NCBI GenBank assembly: GCA_030731745.1
Contig: JANQTJ010000015.1
Coordinates: forward strand, 1-64,000
Origin: Flaviramulus sp.
GTDB taxonomy: Bacteria; Bacteroidota; Bacteroidia; Flavobacteriales; Flavobacteriaceae
Direction: 5' to 3'
DNA: 64,000 nt
Numbering within the stretch: the first letter of the stretch is position 1; the number at the start of each line of letters is the position of its first letter. Under the pieces are notes generated by a model, which did not search any database, had not been told where the DNA came from, and was given only the letters and a program-made list of their open reading frames with translations. Below, piece by piece: positions 46,964 through 56,533 of this stretch. The position numbers and the translations under genes are program-made.

Positions 46964-48003
46964 TGAATACTAAAAATTGGATATTTCCAGCAGAGTGGGA
47001 ACAACAACAAGGTATGTTATTATGCTTTCCTCATAACGGTAACGATTGGCCAGGGAAATATGAAGCTGTACAATGGGCTTTTATAGAGTTTATTAAAAAA
47101 GTAGCGTCCGTTGAAACTGTTTTTTTAGTAGTAGCAAACGAAAAACTAAAAAACAAAGTTCAAAATATGCTTGAAAAGGCTCATGTTAATTTAAAACAGG
47201 TGTCTTTTATTATTCATAAAACTAACAGAAGTTGGATGCGAGATTCGGGTCCAATTATTGTAAAAAACGGTACACAACGAAAAGCCATCAACTTTAATTT
47301 TAATGGTTGGGCTAAATACTCAAATTATAAGCTAGACAAACACGTTCCTGAAAAAATATCTCACTTTTTAAACATACCCTTAGAGCAAGCTGTTTATAAT
47401 AACAACCCTTTTGTTTTAGAAGGTGGTGCTATTGATGTTAATGGTAAAGGAACGCTTATAACTTCAGAGGAATGTTTGCTTCACCCGACTGTTCAAATTA
47501 GAAATATAGGTTTTACAAAAACCGATTATGAAGCCGTTTTTAAAAAATACTTAGGCGTAACTAATGTTATTTGGTTAGGTAATGGTATTGAAGGCGACGA
47601 TACCCATGGGCATATTGATGATTTAGCTCGTTTTGTAAATGAAGACACCATCATTACAGTAGTTGAAACTGACAAAAAAGACAGTAATTACAAACCATTA
47701 CAAGACAACCTAAATCGCCTCCAAAATGCTATTTTAGAAAACGGTAAAAAACCAAAAATCATCACGTTACCAATGCCTAAACGATTAGATTTTGATGGTA
47801 TTAGGCTACCTGCAAGTTACGCTAACTTTTTAATAATTAACAAAACCGTGTTAGTACCTACTTTTAATGATGTAAATGATAGAGAGGCACTAAATATTAT
47901 TGCGAACTGTTTTCCTGATAGACACATAATTGGCATGAGTGCCACTGATTTTATTTGGGGTTTTGGCACGCTACATTGCTTAAGCCAGCAAATACCTTTT
48001 TAA
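46963..48003 (+). CDS. aguA: Agmatine deiminase
   Basis: This 346-residue peptidylarginine-deiminase-fold enzyme converts agmatine to N-carbamoylputrescine and ammonia. The substrate-guiding loops are present: WMRDSGP (about 92-98), EGGAIDVNGKGT (about 152-163), DDTHGHIDDLARF, and the catalytic Cys339 in GTLHCLSQQ. It is 1 base overlapped with aguB and clearly co-expressed. Arginine would reach agmatine through arginine decarboxylase, which is not in this window. Confidence 0.93.
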   Translation: MNTKNWIFPAEWEQQQGMLLCFPHNGNDWPGKYEAVQWAFIEFIKKVASVETVFLVVANEKLKNKVQNMLEKAHVNLKQVSFIIHKTNRSWMRDSGPIIVKNGTQRKAINFNFNGWAKYSNYKLDKHVPEKISHFLNIPLEQAVYNNNPFVLEGGAIDVNGKGTLITSEECLLHPTVQIRNIGFTKTDYEAVFKKYLGVTNVIWLGNGIEGDDTHGHIDDLARFVNEDTIITVVETDKKDSNYKPLQDNLNRLQNAILENGKKPKIITLPMPKRLDFDGIRLPASYANFLIINKTVLVPTFNDVNDREALNIIANCFPDRHIIGMSATDFIWGFGTLHCLSQQIPF

Positions 48004-48250
48004 TTTACTTCCAGTTTATGTTACTTCTATTGGATTTGTTAAGTGAAACTAAATAAACTTGAATTAGAGAAGTTTTTATAAGATGAGTTCTCCAAGACAT
48101 CCTAACATAATAATCTGGACACTAGAACTGATAACTTATTAAAAATACGTATAACTACGTATTGATTTTTTAGTACGAAAATTCTAACTTAGCTTATCAC
48201 TAGATATAAAACATTAAAACGATTTCAAATCTTGACGATAAGCGCAACTA
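48004..48250. other. Intergenic stretch with no recognisable feature
   Basis: This is the part of a 310-base gap between aguA and purC that lies before the terminator. It is AT-rich, has stops in all frames, and shows no tRNA, repeat or promoter I would defend. Confidence 0.6.
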
Positions 48251-48310
48251 AAATAACTCTAAAAAAAAACCTCAATACAAGATCTTTTTTTTAGAGTTAT
48301 TTGTTTTTTT
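48251..48310. terminator. Bidirectional terminator between aguA and purC
   Basis: Eighteen-base, A/T-rich arms AAATAACTCTAAAAAAAA and its complement TTTTTTTTAGAGTTATTT pair across a 16-base spacer, followed by a T-run on the + strand. It lies between two convergent genes. Confidence 0.75.
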
Positions 48311-48313
48311 TAG

Positions 48314-49261
48314 CTATTTTAAATAGGCTAAAACATGGGCTTCAATACGTGCTTGTATGTTACTTACATCGCCTTTTACAAAAGTTTCGCCTGTAATGTT
48401 TTCGTAAAGCTCGATGTAACGCTCGCTTACGGTTTCTATGTAAGCGTCGCTCATAAATGGTACGGTTTGCCCTTCTAAACCTTGAAAATTATTAGCAATA
48501 AGCCATTGGCGTACAAACTCTTTAGAGAGTTGTTTTTGTGCCTCACCACTTTCTTGTCTCGCTTGGTACCCATCGGCATAAAAATAGCGTGATGAGTCTG
48601 GGGTGTGTATCTCGTCAATTAAAACTATCTGTCCGTCTTTAGTTTTACCAAACTCATATTTGGTATCTACTAAAATTAAACCTCGTGATGCAGCAATTTC
48701 AGAGCCACGTTTAAATAATTTATGGGTATAATCTTCTAGTACTACATAATCAGCCTCAGAAACAATACCACGCTTTAAAATATCTGCTCTCGAGATATCT
48801 TCATCATGATTGCCCATTTCTGCTTTGGTTGCTGGCGTAATTATAGGCTCTGGAAACTTGTCGTTTTCTTTCATGCCTTCTGGCATGGTAACCCCACATA
48901 GCATACGCTTGCCTGCTTTATACTCGCGTGCTGCATGGCCACTCATGTACCCTCGTATTACCATTTCTACCTTAAAGGGTTCGCATAAATGCCCTATGGC
49001 TACGTTGGGGTCTGGTGTGGCGGTTAACCAATTAGGTACTAAATCTTGGGTAGCTGCCATCATTTTGGTTGCTATTTGGTTTAGTATTTGCCCTTTGTAT
49101 GGAATACCTTTTGGCATAACTACATCAAAAGCGGATAATCTATCGGTAGCAATCATTACTAATTGCTCATTGTTAATATTATAAACTTCTCTTACTTTTC
49201 CTTTGTAAACATTTTTTTGTCCCGGAAAATTAAAATTGGTATCGATGATGGTTTTACTCAT
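48314..49261 (-). CDS. purC: Phosphoribosylaminoimidazole-succinocarboxamide synthase
   Basis: This 315-residue enzyme makes SAICAR in purine synthesis. Signature segments are GKVREVYN (ATP-binding start), [22 protein letters not shown], and PDSSRYF with QARQES. It has the longer form seen in eukaryotes and Bacteroidota, with an insertion before EIHTPDS. It precedes phoH in the divergent-to-nothing order: both are on the minus strand with a 150-base gap that contains no other clear gene. Confidence 0.96.
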   Translation of the reverse strand: MSKTIIDTNFNFPGQKNVYKGKVREVYNINNEQLVMIATDRLSAFDVVMPKGIPYKGQILNQIATKMMAATQDLVPNWLTATPDPNVAIGHLCEPFKVEMVIRGYMSGHAAREYKAGKRMLCGVTMPEGMKENDKFPEPIITPATKAEMGNHDEDISRADILKRGIVSEADYVVLEDYTHKLFKRGSEIAASRGLILVDTKYEFGKTKDGQIVLIDEIHTPDSSRYFYADGYQARQESGEAQKQLSKEFVRQWLIANNFQGLEGQTVPFMSDAYIETVSERYIELYENITGETFVKGDVSNIQARIEAHVLAYLK

Positions 49262-49408
49262 TTTAAATGTTGTTTATGAGTTGGTTTGTTTATTTGTTTT
49301 ATGAGTTTCTTTTTAGTTTGAAAGCCTTAGCCCCGATTGAAGCGGCATCCTTTTTGCTGCTAAAAGCAAAAAGATATAGCGGAAAGCGGGAGATTGCTTC
49401 AAAAAAAA

Positions 49409-50362
49409 TTAATCTCTGTTTTCTATACTTTTATAGGCTTCTATTACTTTTTTAACGAGTTTGTGGCGAATAACGTCTTTATCGTCTAAAAATATCATCC
49501 CTACGCCTTCTACATTTTTTAAAATTAGTAAGGCTTCTTTTAAACCAGAAATGGTACGACGTGGTAAATCTATTTGCCCCGGATCTCCGGTTAATAAAAA
49601 CTTAGCATTTTTTCCCATACGGGTTAAAAACATTTTCATTTGCGCGTGGGTTGTGTTTTGGCCTTCGTCTAAAATCACAAAAGCATTATCGAGTGTACGA
49701 CCACGCATAAACGCTAAGGGTGCTATTTGTATGGTACCATTTTCTATGTACATGGCCAACTTTTCGGGCGCAATCATATCGCGCAAGGCATCATAGAGTG
49801 GTTGCATGTAGGGGTCTAGTTTTTCTTTTAAATCGCCTGGTAAAAACCCTAAATTCTCGCCTGCTTCTACTGCCGGACGTGTTAAGATAATACGCTTTAC
49901 TTCTTTATTTTTTAGGGCTTGTACTGCCAACGCAACGCCTGTGTATGTTTTACCTGTACCTGCTGGACCAATGGCAAAAACCATATCGTTTTTACGCATT
50001 AACTCTACCATTTTACGCTGGTTTGCTGTTTGCGCTTTTATGAGCTTACCGCCTACACCGTGTACGATAACTTCGCCACTCTCTTTAGAGGTGTTGTAAT
50101 CATCACTGGTTTGGCTGGTTAAAACACGCTCAATGGCATTTTCATCTAACTTGTTGTATTTTGTAAAATGCTTTAAAAGCATAGTGATGCGTCTATCAAA
50201 CTCTTCAAGCAACTCTTCGTCGCCAAAGGCTTTAACTTTATTACCGCGTGCTACGATTTTAAGTTTAGGAAAATATTTTTTAAGGAGTTCAATGTTGGCA
50301 TTTTGTGCTCCAAAAAATTCTTTTGGAGATATCTCTTCAAGTTCGATAATGATTTCGTTCAA
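49409..50362 (-). CDS. PhoH family P-loop ATPase
   Basis: This 317-residue protein has an N-terminal KH-like region (about 10-75) and the PhoH core. Walker A is GPAGTGKT (132-139) and the Walker B region reads FVILDEGQN. The motif TRPAVEAGENLGFLPG is diagnostic of PhoH. PhoH proteins are RNA-binding ATPases with roles in RNA handling. The start is TTG 50362, because the next Met is at about residue 62, within the N-terminal domain. It is upstream of purC on the same strand. Confidence 0.92.
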   Translation of the reverse strand: MNEIIIELEEISPKEFFGAQNANIELLKKYFPKLKIVARGNKVKAFGDEELLEEFDRRITMLLKHFTKYNKLDENAIERVLTSQTSDDYNTSKESGEVIVHGVGGKLIKAQTANQRKMVELMRKNDMVFAIGPAGTGKTYTGVALAVQALKNKEVKRIILTRPAVEAGENLGFLPGDLKEKLDPYMQPLYDALRDMIAPEKLAMYIENGTIQIAPLAFMRGRTLDNAFVILDEGQNTTHAQMKMFLTRMGKNAKFLLTGDPGQIDLPRRTISGLKEALLILKNVEGVGMIFLDDKDVIRHKLVKKVIEAYKSIENRD

Positions 50363-50433
50363 AGGCGTAATTTTAATTTAAAATTTTCGTTTGATTAATT
50401 GAAATTTATGCATAATCAGACAAAATGATTTAT

Positions 50434-50441
50434 TAGTTTTG
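50434..50441 (+). promoter_or_regulatory. Candidate -7 box TAGTTTTG upstream of the SAM hydrolase gene
   Basis: Exact TAnnTTTG match on the + strand, in the 144-base interval between the divergent phoH gene and the SAM hydrolase gene (ATG at 50507). It implies a leader of about 60 bases. Confidence 0.35.
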
Positions 50442-50506
50442 CGTCAAGACCAAAAATACATAAATTTGAGAGATACTCTCAAAAAAACATATCAACAATT
50501 TTGCCA

Positions 50507-51400
50507 ATGGCGATCATAACATTAACTACCGATTTTGGTGAAAAAGATTACTTTGCTGGCGCAACAAAAGGCGCTATTTATAGTGAGTTATCTGATATAA
50601 AAATTGTTGATATCTCGCATTCTGTATCGCCTTTTAATATTCCAGAAGCGGCTTATATTATTCAAAATGCGTATACCAGTTTCCCCAAGGGAACCATTCA
50701 CATCATTGGGATTGATTCTGAAATAAATCCTGAAAATAAACACATAGCTATTAAGCTAGACGATCATTATTTTATTTGTGCCAATAATGGTATTATGAGT
50801 ATGATTTGCTCTGAAATTGCTCCAGAAAAAATTGTTGAAATTAACATCCACGATAAAATACAAACTAGCTTTCCGGTTTTAGATGTATTTGTAAAAGTAG
50901 CTTGCCACATTGCTAGAGGTGGTACTTTGGAGGTTATTGGAAAAACTATTGATGAAATTAAGCCTATTAAAAACATTGTGCCATTTGTAAACGATGATAA
51001 AACACAAATTATAGGTAGTGTTGTTTATATTGATAATTACGGCAATGTGGTAACCAATATTAAACGTAGTTTTTTTGAAAGTATTCAAAAAGGCAGGGCC
51101 TTTGAGATTTCAGCGAGAAATTATACATTTAAAAAAATACATCAAAAGTACAGCGACATTGTAAATTTTGATATACCAGAGAACAAACGATATGATGAAG
51201 GCCGAAAGTTGTTGGTTTTTAATTCTGGTAATTTTTTAGAAATTGCTGTTTATAAAAGTAATAGTGCAACTGTAGGAAGTGCTTCTACTCTTTTAGGTTT
51301 GGGTTTGATGGATGCTGTAAGTGTTAATTTTATTGCGTCTCCTATCGTGCCTAAAGGATTGGAGATCCAGCAAAATATTTCAAAAGCAACTGATTTTTAA
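50507..51400 (+). CDS. SAM hydrolase (SAM hydroxide adenosyltransferase, DUF62)
   Basis: This 297-residue protein has the DUF62 signature: TLTTDFGEKDYFAGA at the N-terminus, NIPEAAYIIQNAYTSFP, VYIDNYGNVVTNI near residue 170, and a C-terminal GLGLMDAV-type end. These enzymes use water to split S-adenosylmethionine into adenosine and methionine and are relatives of the fluorinase. ATG 50507 was chosen; the frame extends two codons to a TTG. Its physiological job in this context is unknown. Confidence 0.88.
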   Translation: MAIITLTTDFGEKDYFAGATKGAIYSELSDIKIVDISHSVSPFNIPEAAYIIQNAYTSFPKGTIHIIGIDSEINPENKHIAIKLDDHYFICANNGIMSMICSEIAPEKIVEINIHDKIQTSFPVLDVFVKVACHIARGGTLEVIGKTIDEIKPIKNIVPFVNDDKTQIIGSVVYIDNYGNVVTNIKRSFFESIQKGRAFEISARNYTFKKIHQKYSDIVNFDIPENKRYDEGRKLLVFNSGNFLEIAVYKSNSATVGSASTLLGLGLMDAVSVNFIASPIVPKGLEIQQNISKATDF

Positions 51401-51420
51401 TATTAAAATAAAACTAATTT

Positions 51421-51717
51421 ATGATAGTTAGAATAGTTAAAATGGGTTTTTATAAACAAAATATAGAAGCATTTCTTACTAATTTTAATGATACCAAACA
51501 GCAGATTAGAAATTTTGAAGGCTGCCAGTTTTTAGAATTATATAGAGATAAAAACGATACCAGCGTTTTTTTTACTTACAGCCATTGGGAAAATGAAGAT
51601 GCTTTAGAAGGCTACCGGAAATCTGAGTTATTCAACCAAGTGTGGTCTAAAACAAAACCACTTTTTAGCAAACCTGCAAAGGCGTGGAGTGTTGAAAAAC
51701 TAGAAAGCTTGAAATAA
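51421..51717 (+). CDS. Antibiotic biosynthesis monooxygenase (ABM) domain protein
   Basis: This 98-residue protein has the ferredoxin-like ABM domain of putative quinol monooxygenases: an initial strand MIVRIVKMGF, the fold core FEGCQFLELYRDKND, and the SHWENEDALEGYRKS segment. Members act on quinones or heme-like substrates or are only dimerisation modules. It lies 20 bases after the SAM hydrolase gene and 54 bases before gldF. Confidence 0.82.
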   Translation: MIVRIVKMGFYKQNIEAFLTNFNDTKQQIRNFEGCQFLELYRDKNDTSVFFTYSHWENEDALEGYRKSELFNQVWSKTKPLFSKPAKAWSVEKLESLK

Positions 51718-51771
51718 TTATAATTTAGGTAATGCCAAACAAATTGATACATTTGTTGTTAGAATAAAAAT

Positions 51772-52491
51772 ATGTTAGCAATTTTAAAAAAAGAAATAAA
51801 CTCATTTTTTGCCTCTCCTATTGGCTATTTAGTTATTGCTATTTTTTTAGTTTTAAATGGTTTGTTTTTATGGCTTTTTAAAGGAGAATTTAATATTCTT
51901 GATTACGGGTTTGCCGATTTATCATCCTTCTTTTTATTAGCCCCATGGATTTTAATTTTCTTGATTCCAGCGGTTACCATGCGGAGTTTTTCAGATGAAA
52001 AAAAACAAGGAACTTTAGAACTTTTACTTACCAAACCCATTTCGCATTTTAATATTGTTTTAGGCAAATATTTTGGTGCTATTATATTAATACTTATTGC
52101 CTTATTGCCAACTCTGTTGTATGTTTATTCTGTATACAAATTAGGAAATCCCCCTGGTAATTTAGACATGGGTAGCACCCTTGGCTCCTATTTTGGTTTA
52201 TTATTTTTAATATTTGCTTATACTGCTATTGGTGTTTATGCCTCTACGTTTTCAGACAATCAAATTGTTGGATTTATATCAGCTGTTTTTATTTGTTTTA
52301 TATTTTATATTGGTTTTGAAGGTGTTGCAGATTTTATATCAAGCAATACCATAGAACAATTGGGTATGAGTTTGCACTATAAAAGTATGAGTCGTGGGGT
52401 ATTGGATACGCGAGATATTGTATACTTTTTAAGTGTTACTGTTTTATTTTTGATGCTAACTAAACTAAATATCAATAAAGAAAAAAGATGA
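51772..52491 (+). CDS. gldF: Gliding motility ABC transporter permease GldF
   Basis: This 239-residue ABC-2-type permease has about six hydrophobic segments. The AILKKEINSFFASPIGYLVI start and TMRSFSDEKKQGTLELLLTKPI loop are typical of gliding motility GldF. GldF with GldG and GldA forms an ABC transporter needed for gliding in many Flavobacteriia. It overlaps the next gene by 4 bases (ATGA), so the three genes form one translational unit. GldA is not seen here. Confidence 0.92.
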   Translation: MLAILKKEINSFFASPIGYLVIAIFLVLNGLFLWLFKGEFNILDYGFADLSSFFLLAPWILIFLIPAVTMRSFSDEKKQGTLELLLTKPISHFNIVLGKYFGAIILILIALLPTLLYVYSVYKLGNPPGNLDMGSTLGSYFGLLFLIFAYTAIGVYASTFSDNQIVGFISAVFICFIFYIGFEGVADFISSNTIEQLGMSLHYKSMSRGVLDTRDIVYFLSVTVLFLMLTKLNINKEKR

Positions 52492-52973
52492 TTTTAACGC
52501 CTCTATTTACCGTTTTTTTGGTTATCGTTTTTGTTTTGGTTTGGCTATTTACCAACACTATTGACAAACGCAAATGGCTTAGTTTTTTAATTAGTGTTTT
52601 GTTAACACCCATAATTTATTACTTTGTATTTTACCCGCTATTAAATATTTTTAGTAGTTACCACCATGAAAAATATTTTGAGTCTAAAGTTTGGAATAAA
52701 AAGCCAGCTTTTAGATATGAAATGAGTGGACATATAATAAGCGACAGCCTTTTTATTGGGAAAACAAAAAAGGATGTTGAAAGTGCTTTAGGTAAAAGCG
52801 AATGGTATGGTTGGGATGATTCCATTAAAGCAAATTCTTCTGATAAATGGAACTATAATTTAGGCTTTAAACCAGGTGCTCTAAATAATTTACAGGAATG
52901 TATTGAATTTGAATTTAATGACAATAAAGTTAAAACCGTTAAACAATATCAATTAGAACAAAAATTTGAGTAA
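52488..52973 (+). CDS. BamE/SmpA-like two-TM protein inside the gldF-gldG operon
   Basis: This 161-residue protein has two N-terminal transmembrane segments (about 3-21 and 31-52) and a soluble C-terminal domain. That domain reads LFIGKTKKDVESALG, then KWNYNLG and a closing FEFNDNKVKTV, the pattern of the SmpA/BamE/OmlA fold. It starts with ATGA overlapping the gldF stop and its end overlaps the gldG TTG start by 8 bases. To my knowledge gldF and gldG are usually adjacent, so it is an insertion into a tightly coupled operon. No lipobox is present. The role is not known. Confidence 0.7.
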   Translation: MILTPLFTVFLVIVFVLVWLFTNTIDKRKWLSFLISVLLTPIIYYFVFYPLLNIFSSYHHEKYFESKVWNKKPAFRYEMSGHIISDSLFIGKTKKDVESALGKSEWYGWDDSIKANSSDKWNYNLGFKPGALNNLQECIEFEFNDNKVKTVKQYQLEQKFE

Positions 52974-54633
52974 AAATTTAAAATACATATCATTAATAAT
53001 CATTGCGGTAATAGCTTTAAATTTTATTAGCAGTAAACTCTACAAACGTTTTGATTTAACTACAGATAAACGTTATACTTTAAGCGAATCTGCTATCAAT
53101 ATTATAAAAGATATTGAATCGCCCGTTGTGATAGATATTTTTTTAGATGGTGATGATTTTCCTTCTGAATTTAGACGTCTTCAAAATGAAACTAAACAAT
53201 TATTAGAAGAATTTTCAGCGGTAAACAATCAAATCAGTTTCAATTTTATTAATCCGTTGCAGGATGAAACAACTCGAGATCGAAATATACAACAATTAAC
53301 ACAACGCGGATTAACACCGATGCAATTAAGTGTTCAAGAAAATGGCAAATCATCTCAAGCCATTATTTTTCCTTGGGCATTGGCCAGTTTTAATGAGAAA
53401 ACGGTTATTATCCCTTTAGTTAAAAACAAAATTGGTGCGACTCAGCAAGAATTAGTTTCAAATTCTGTACAACACCTAGAGTATGCTTTTGCTGATGGTT
53501 TTAGTAAACTTACAAAACCTAAAAATAAAAAAATTGCCATTTTAAAAGGTAATAAACAACTTGAAGATAAATACATTGCAAACTTTTTAAAGAAAATTGG
53601 CGAATATTATCTTATAGCACCTTTTACATTAGATAGTGTTTCTGCCACCCCACAAAAAACGTTAAAAGATTTAGAGAAATTTGATTTAATTATATCTGCA
53701 AAACCAACTGAAGCCTTTACAGAGGAAGAAAAGTTGGTTTTAGATCAATTTACCATAAATGGTGGAAAAAGCTTATGGCTTATAGATGCTGTAGCGATTG
53801 AAAAGGACAGTCTTTACAACGATGCTGGGAAAAATTTTGCAATTGCTAGAGAATTAAATTTAACAGATTTTTTCTTTAAATACGGTGTTAGAATTAATCC
53901 TGTTGTAACAAGTACACTATACTCTGCTCCCATTACTTTAGCTATGGGAAGTGGCAGTGAATCACAATTTCAAAACCTTAGATGGCTATATTCGCCATTA
54001 GCAATATCCAACAACAAACATCCTATTGTTAATAATTTAAATTTGGTGAAATTCGATTTTGCTAATCAAATTGACACCTTAAAAAATAGTATTAAAAAAA
54101 CCATTCTTTTAGAAACTGCCGAGTTAACAAAACTGGAAGGCACGCCACGAGAAATTAGTTTAAATTTAGTAACTCAAGAGCAAAATCCTGTAAGTTTTAA
54201 CAAAGGAAAACAAGCTCTGGCTGTTTTATTAGAAGGTGAGTTTAATTCGGTATATACCAACAGAATTAAACCCTTTAAACTTTCTAACGAAAAAAATAAA
54301 AGTGTATCAACAAAAATGGTGGTTATCGCAGATGGCGATATTATAAAAAATGAAGTGGGTAGAAATGGACCAGAAGAGTTAGGTTTTGATAGATGGACTG
54401 GGCAAACTTATGGTAACAAGGAATTTTTACTAAACACGGTTAATTACCTTTTAGATGATAACGGACTTATAAACATTCGTTCAAAAGAAATAGCTGTTAC
54501 CTTCTTAAATCAACAAAAAATAGCAGCAGAAAAAACCAAGTGGAAACTTATAAACATTACATTACCATTAGTATTACTTGGTGTTTTTGGAATCGTGTTT
54601 AATTACTTTAGAAAGAAAAAATACGCCTCTTAA
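52966..54633 (+). CDS. gldG: Gliding motility-associated ABC transporter protein GldG
   Basis: This 555-residue protein has an N-terminal membrane anchor (about 8-24), a large extracytoplasmic part with LTTDKRYTLSESAINI typical of GldG/ABC-type auxiliary proteins, and a C-terminal membrane segment (about 527-547). The start is TTG 52966, overlapping the previous gene. GldG is the permease-associated partner of GldF. The membrane topology suits a periplasmic sensor or energiser of the transporter. Confidence 0.92.
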   Translation: MSKNLKYISLIIIAVIALNFISSKLYKRFDLTTDKRYTLSESAINIIKDIESPVVIDIFLDGDDFPSEFRRLQNETKQLLEEFSAVNNQISFNFINPLQDETTRDRNIQQLTQRGLTPMQLSVQENGKSSQAIIFPWALASFNEKTVIIPLVKNKIGATQQELVSNSVQHLEYAFADGFSKLTKPKNKKIAILKGNKQLEDKYIANFLKKIGEYYLIAPFTLDSVSATPQKTLKDLEKFDLIISAKPTEAFTEEEKLVLDQFTINGGKSLWLIDAVAIEKDSLYNDAGKNFAIARELNLTDFFFKYGVRINPVVTSTLYSAPITLAMGSGSESQFQNLRWLYSPLAISNNKHPIVNNLNLVKFDFANQIDTLKNSIKKTILLETAELTKLEGTPREISLNLVTQEQNPVSFNKGKQALAVLLEGEFNSVYTNRIKPFKLSNEKNKSVSTKMVVIADGDIIKNEVGRNGPEELGFDRWTGQTYGNKEFLLNTVNYLLDDNGLINIRSKEIAVTFLNQQKIAAEKTKWKLINITLPLVLLGVFGIVFNYFRKKKYAS

Positions 54634-54804
54634 ATGTTAATAAGTTTGTTTCCAAATATAGACTCTATGGAATATATTTGTAAGTAGTAAAACTACAACC
54701 AAAATAAAGGTTTACAGATGAAACATTTATACCTAAGCATATTTTTTTGCTTGTATTTATAAATTAAATGGGGCATTTGACTTAAAAAAAATATATTCTA
54801 ACAC

Positions 54805-55923
54805 ATGAAATTTATTGTATCAAGTACTTATTTATTAAAACAATTACAAGTTTTAGGTGGCGTTATAAATAACTCAAACACCTTACCTATTTTAGATAAT
54901 TTTTTATTTTAATTAAATAAAAATAAATTAACAGTTTCTGCAAGTGATTTAGAGACTACTATGGCATCAACTTTAGATGTTGAGAGCGATAGTAAAGGAA
55001 GTATAGCTTTACCTGCTAGACTTTTACTTGATACCTTGAAAACATTTCCTGAGCAACCATTAACTTTTGTTGTTGAGGACAATAATACGGTAGAAATTAG
55101 CTCAAACCATGGTAAATACGCCTTAGCATATGCAAATGGAAACGAATTTCCTAAAGCAGTTTCGTTAGAAGATCCAAGTAAAACCATTGTTTCTGGCGAT
55201 ATATTGGCTACAGCGATTAGTAAAACCATTTTTGCAGCAGGAAATGATGATTTAAGACCCGTGATGAGTGGTGTGTTTTTTCAATTTTCAACTGAAGGTT
55301 TAACATTTGTAGCAACTGATGCACACAAATTGGTAAAATATACTCGTGAGGATGTAAAAGCTAATCAGTCGGCAGAATTTATCATGCCAAAAAAACCTTT
55401 AAATCTTTTAAAAGGTATTTTAGCTGCAAGTGATGAAAATGTTATTATTGAATACAATGAAAGTAATGCTAAGTTCACTTTTGAAAACTCTGAATTAATT
55501 TGTCGTTTAATTGATGGAAAATACCCAAATTACGAAGCGGTTATTCCTAAAGAAAACCCTAACAAATTAGTAATTGGAAGAAACCAGTTTTTAAATTCTG
55601 TGCGTCGAGTTAGTATTTTCTCAAACAAAACAACTCATCAAATACGTTTAAAAATTGCTGGAGCCGAGTTAAATATTTCAGCTGAGGATATTGATTACTC
55701 AAACAAAGCTGAAGAACGTTTAACCTGTGATTATCAAGGAGATGACATTCAAATTGGATTTAATTCTCGTTTTTTAACTGAAATGTTAAATAACTTAAGT
55801 TCAGAAGAAGTACAACTAGAAATGAGTATGCCAAATAGAGCTGGAATTTTAACACCGGTGGATGGATTAGATGAAGGTGAACAAGTTACTATGTTAGTAA
55901 TGCCAGTTATGCTTAACAATTAA
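54805..55923 (+). pseudogene. dnaN: DNA polymerase III beta clamp with an in-frame stop at codon 36
   Basis: From ATG 54805 the frame reads the beta clamp: KFIVSSTYLLKQLQVLGGVI, NTLPILDNFLF, then TAA (54910-54912), then LNKNKLTVSASDLE and the rest of the protein without fault to the family C-terminus GEQVTMLVMPVMLNN at 55923. The expected length is 372 residues. A one-base change (GAA to TAA, position 54910) explains it, because flavobacterial clamps have glutamate here. The next in-frame ATG is 54961 (residue 53), which would lose the first beta strands and the first helix of domain 1. Whether the gene is functional cannot be told from sequence; all three domains are otherwise intact. Confidence 0.85.
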
Positions 55924-56002
55924 TTTTTTCGGCTTTAGCAAAATCTTACTACCAATAAATACCAACTAAACCAAAACTAAGATTTAATGCCTAAGCTATA
56001 AT

Positions 56003-56036
56003 AAAAAAAGCTCACCAATAATGGTGAGCTTTTTGT
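56003..56036. terminator. Terminator after dnaN
   Basis: Arms AAAAAGCTCACCA and TGGTGAGCTTTTT, with a 4-base loop and a T-run, lie 80 bases after the clamp stop and 19 bases before the convergent DUF4870 gene, so it may serve both. Confidence 0.9.
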
Positions 56037-56054
56037 TTATCTCGTACTAACAAA

Positions 56055-56390
56055 CTAACTAATAAAATTAAGAGATAAAGGATATATTGGTGTTTCTCCA
56101 TTACTGGCTTTTATGGCATTAATAATGGGAAAAATAAAAGATATAACACCCAATAATATAAGCCCTGGGATACCAATAAGGATAAAAATTAGCGGAATAC
56201 AAATGATACTATAAACAATAATACTCAATTGAAAATTTATAATGCGTTTACCTTGTTCATCCATTTTATAAACGTCATTTTTTTTTGTTACCCATAATAT
56301 TAATGGGACTATAAGACCGCCAAATCCAGTAATAAAAGTTAATAACTGGCTTAAATGTGTAATTACTAAAAGTTGATTGTCTTGTCTCAT
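56055..56390 (-). CDS. DUF4870 membrane protein
   Basis: This is a 111-residue three-TM protein (segments at about 9-30, 47-65, 75-95). The LSQLLTFITGFGGLIVPLILW start and FQLSIIVYSIICI segment match the DUF4870 (YccF/TIGR-like) small membrane protein family. Function is not known. It has no operon partner; its promoter lies in a 143-base gap to the next minus-strand gene. Confidence 0.82.
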   Translation of the reverse strand: MRQDNQLLVITHLSQLLTFITGFGGLIVPLILWVTKKNDVYKMDEQGKRIINFQLSIIVYSIICIPLIFILIGIPGLILLGVISFIFPIINAIKASNGETPIYPLSLNFIS

Positions 56391-56533
56391 GATGATGTTT
56401 TTTAATCGATACTAATAAGACGAATAAAATCAAAAAAAGTTACAGAAACTGACCATTATAATTGAAACTAAGTAATATTTGAGTTTTAGATATTTAACTG
56501 AATGAAAAATAAATTAAAAATATTTAAAAAAAC

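Noticed and set aside
54718-54762. A 14-residue frame with a signal-peptide-like composition upstream of dnaN
   Set aside because: Too short, no mature part, and nothing to support translation. It may be a degraded lipoprotein start, but this cannot be shown.
54961-55923. Treating dnaN as a normal gene that starts at the internal ATG
   Set aside because: The upstream frame is clearly homologous to the clamp N-terminus, so the true gene is longer and is interrupted by a stop.
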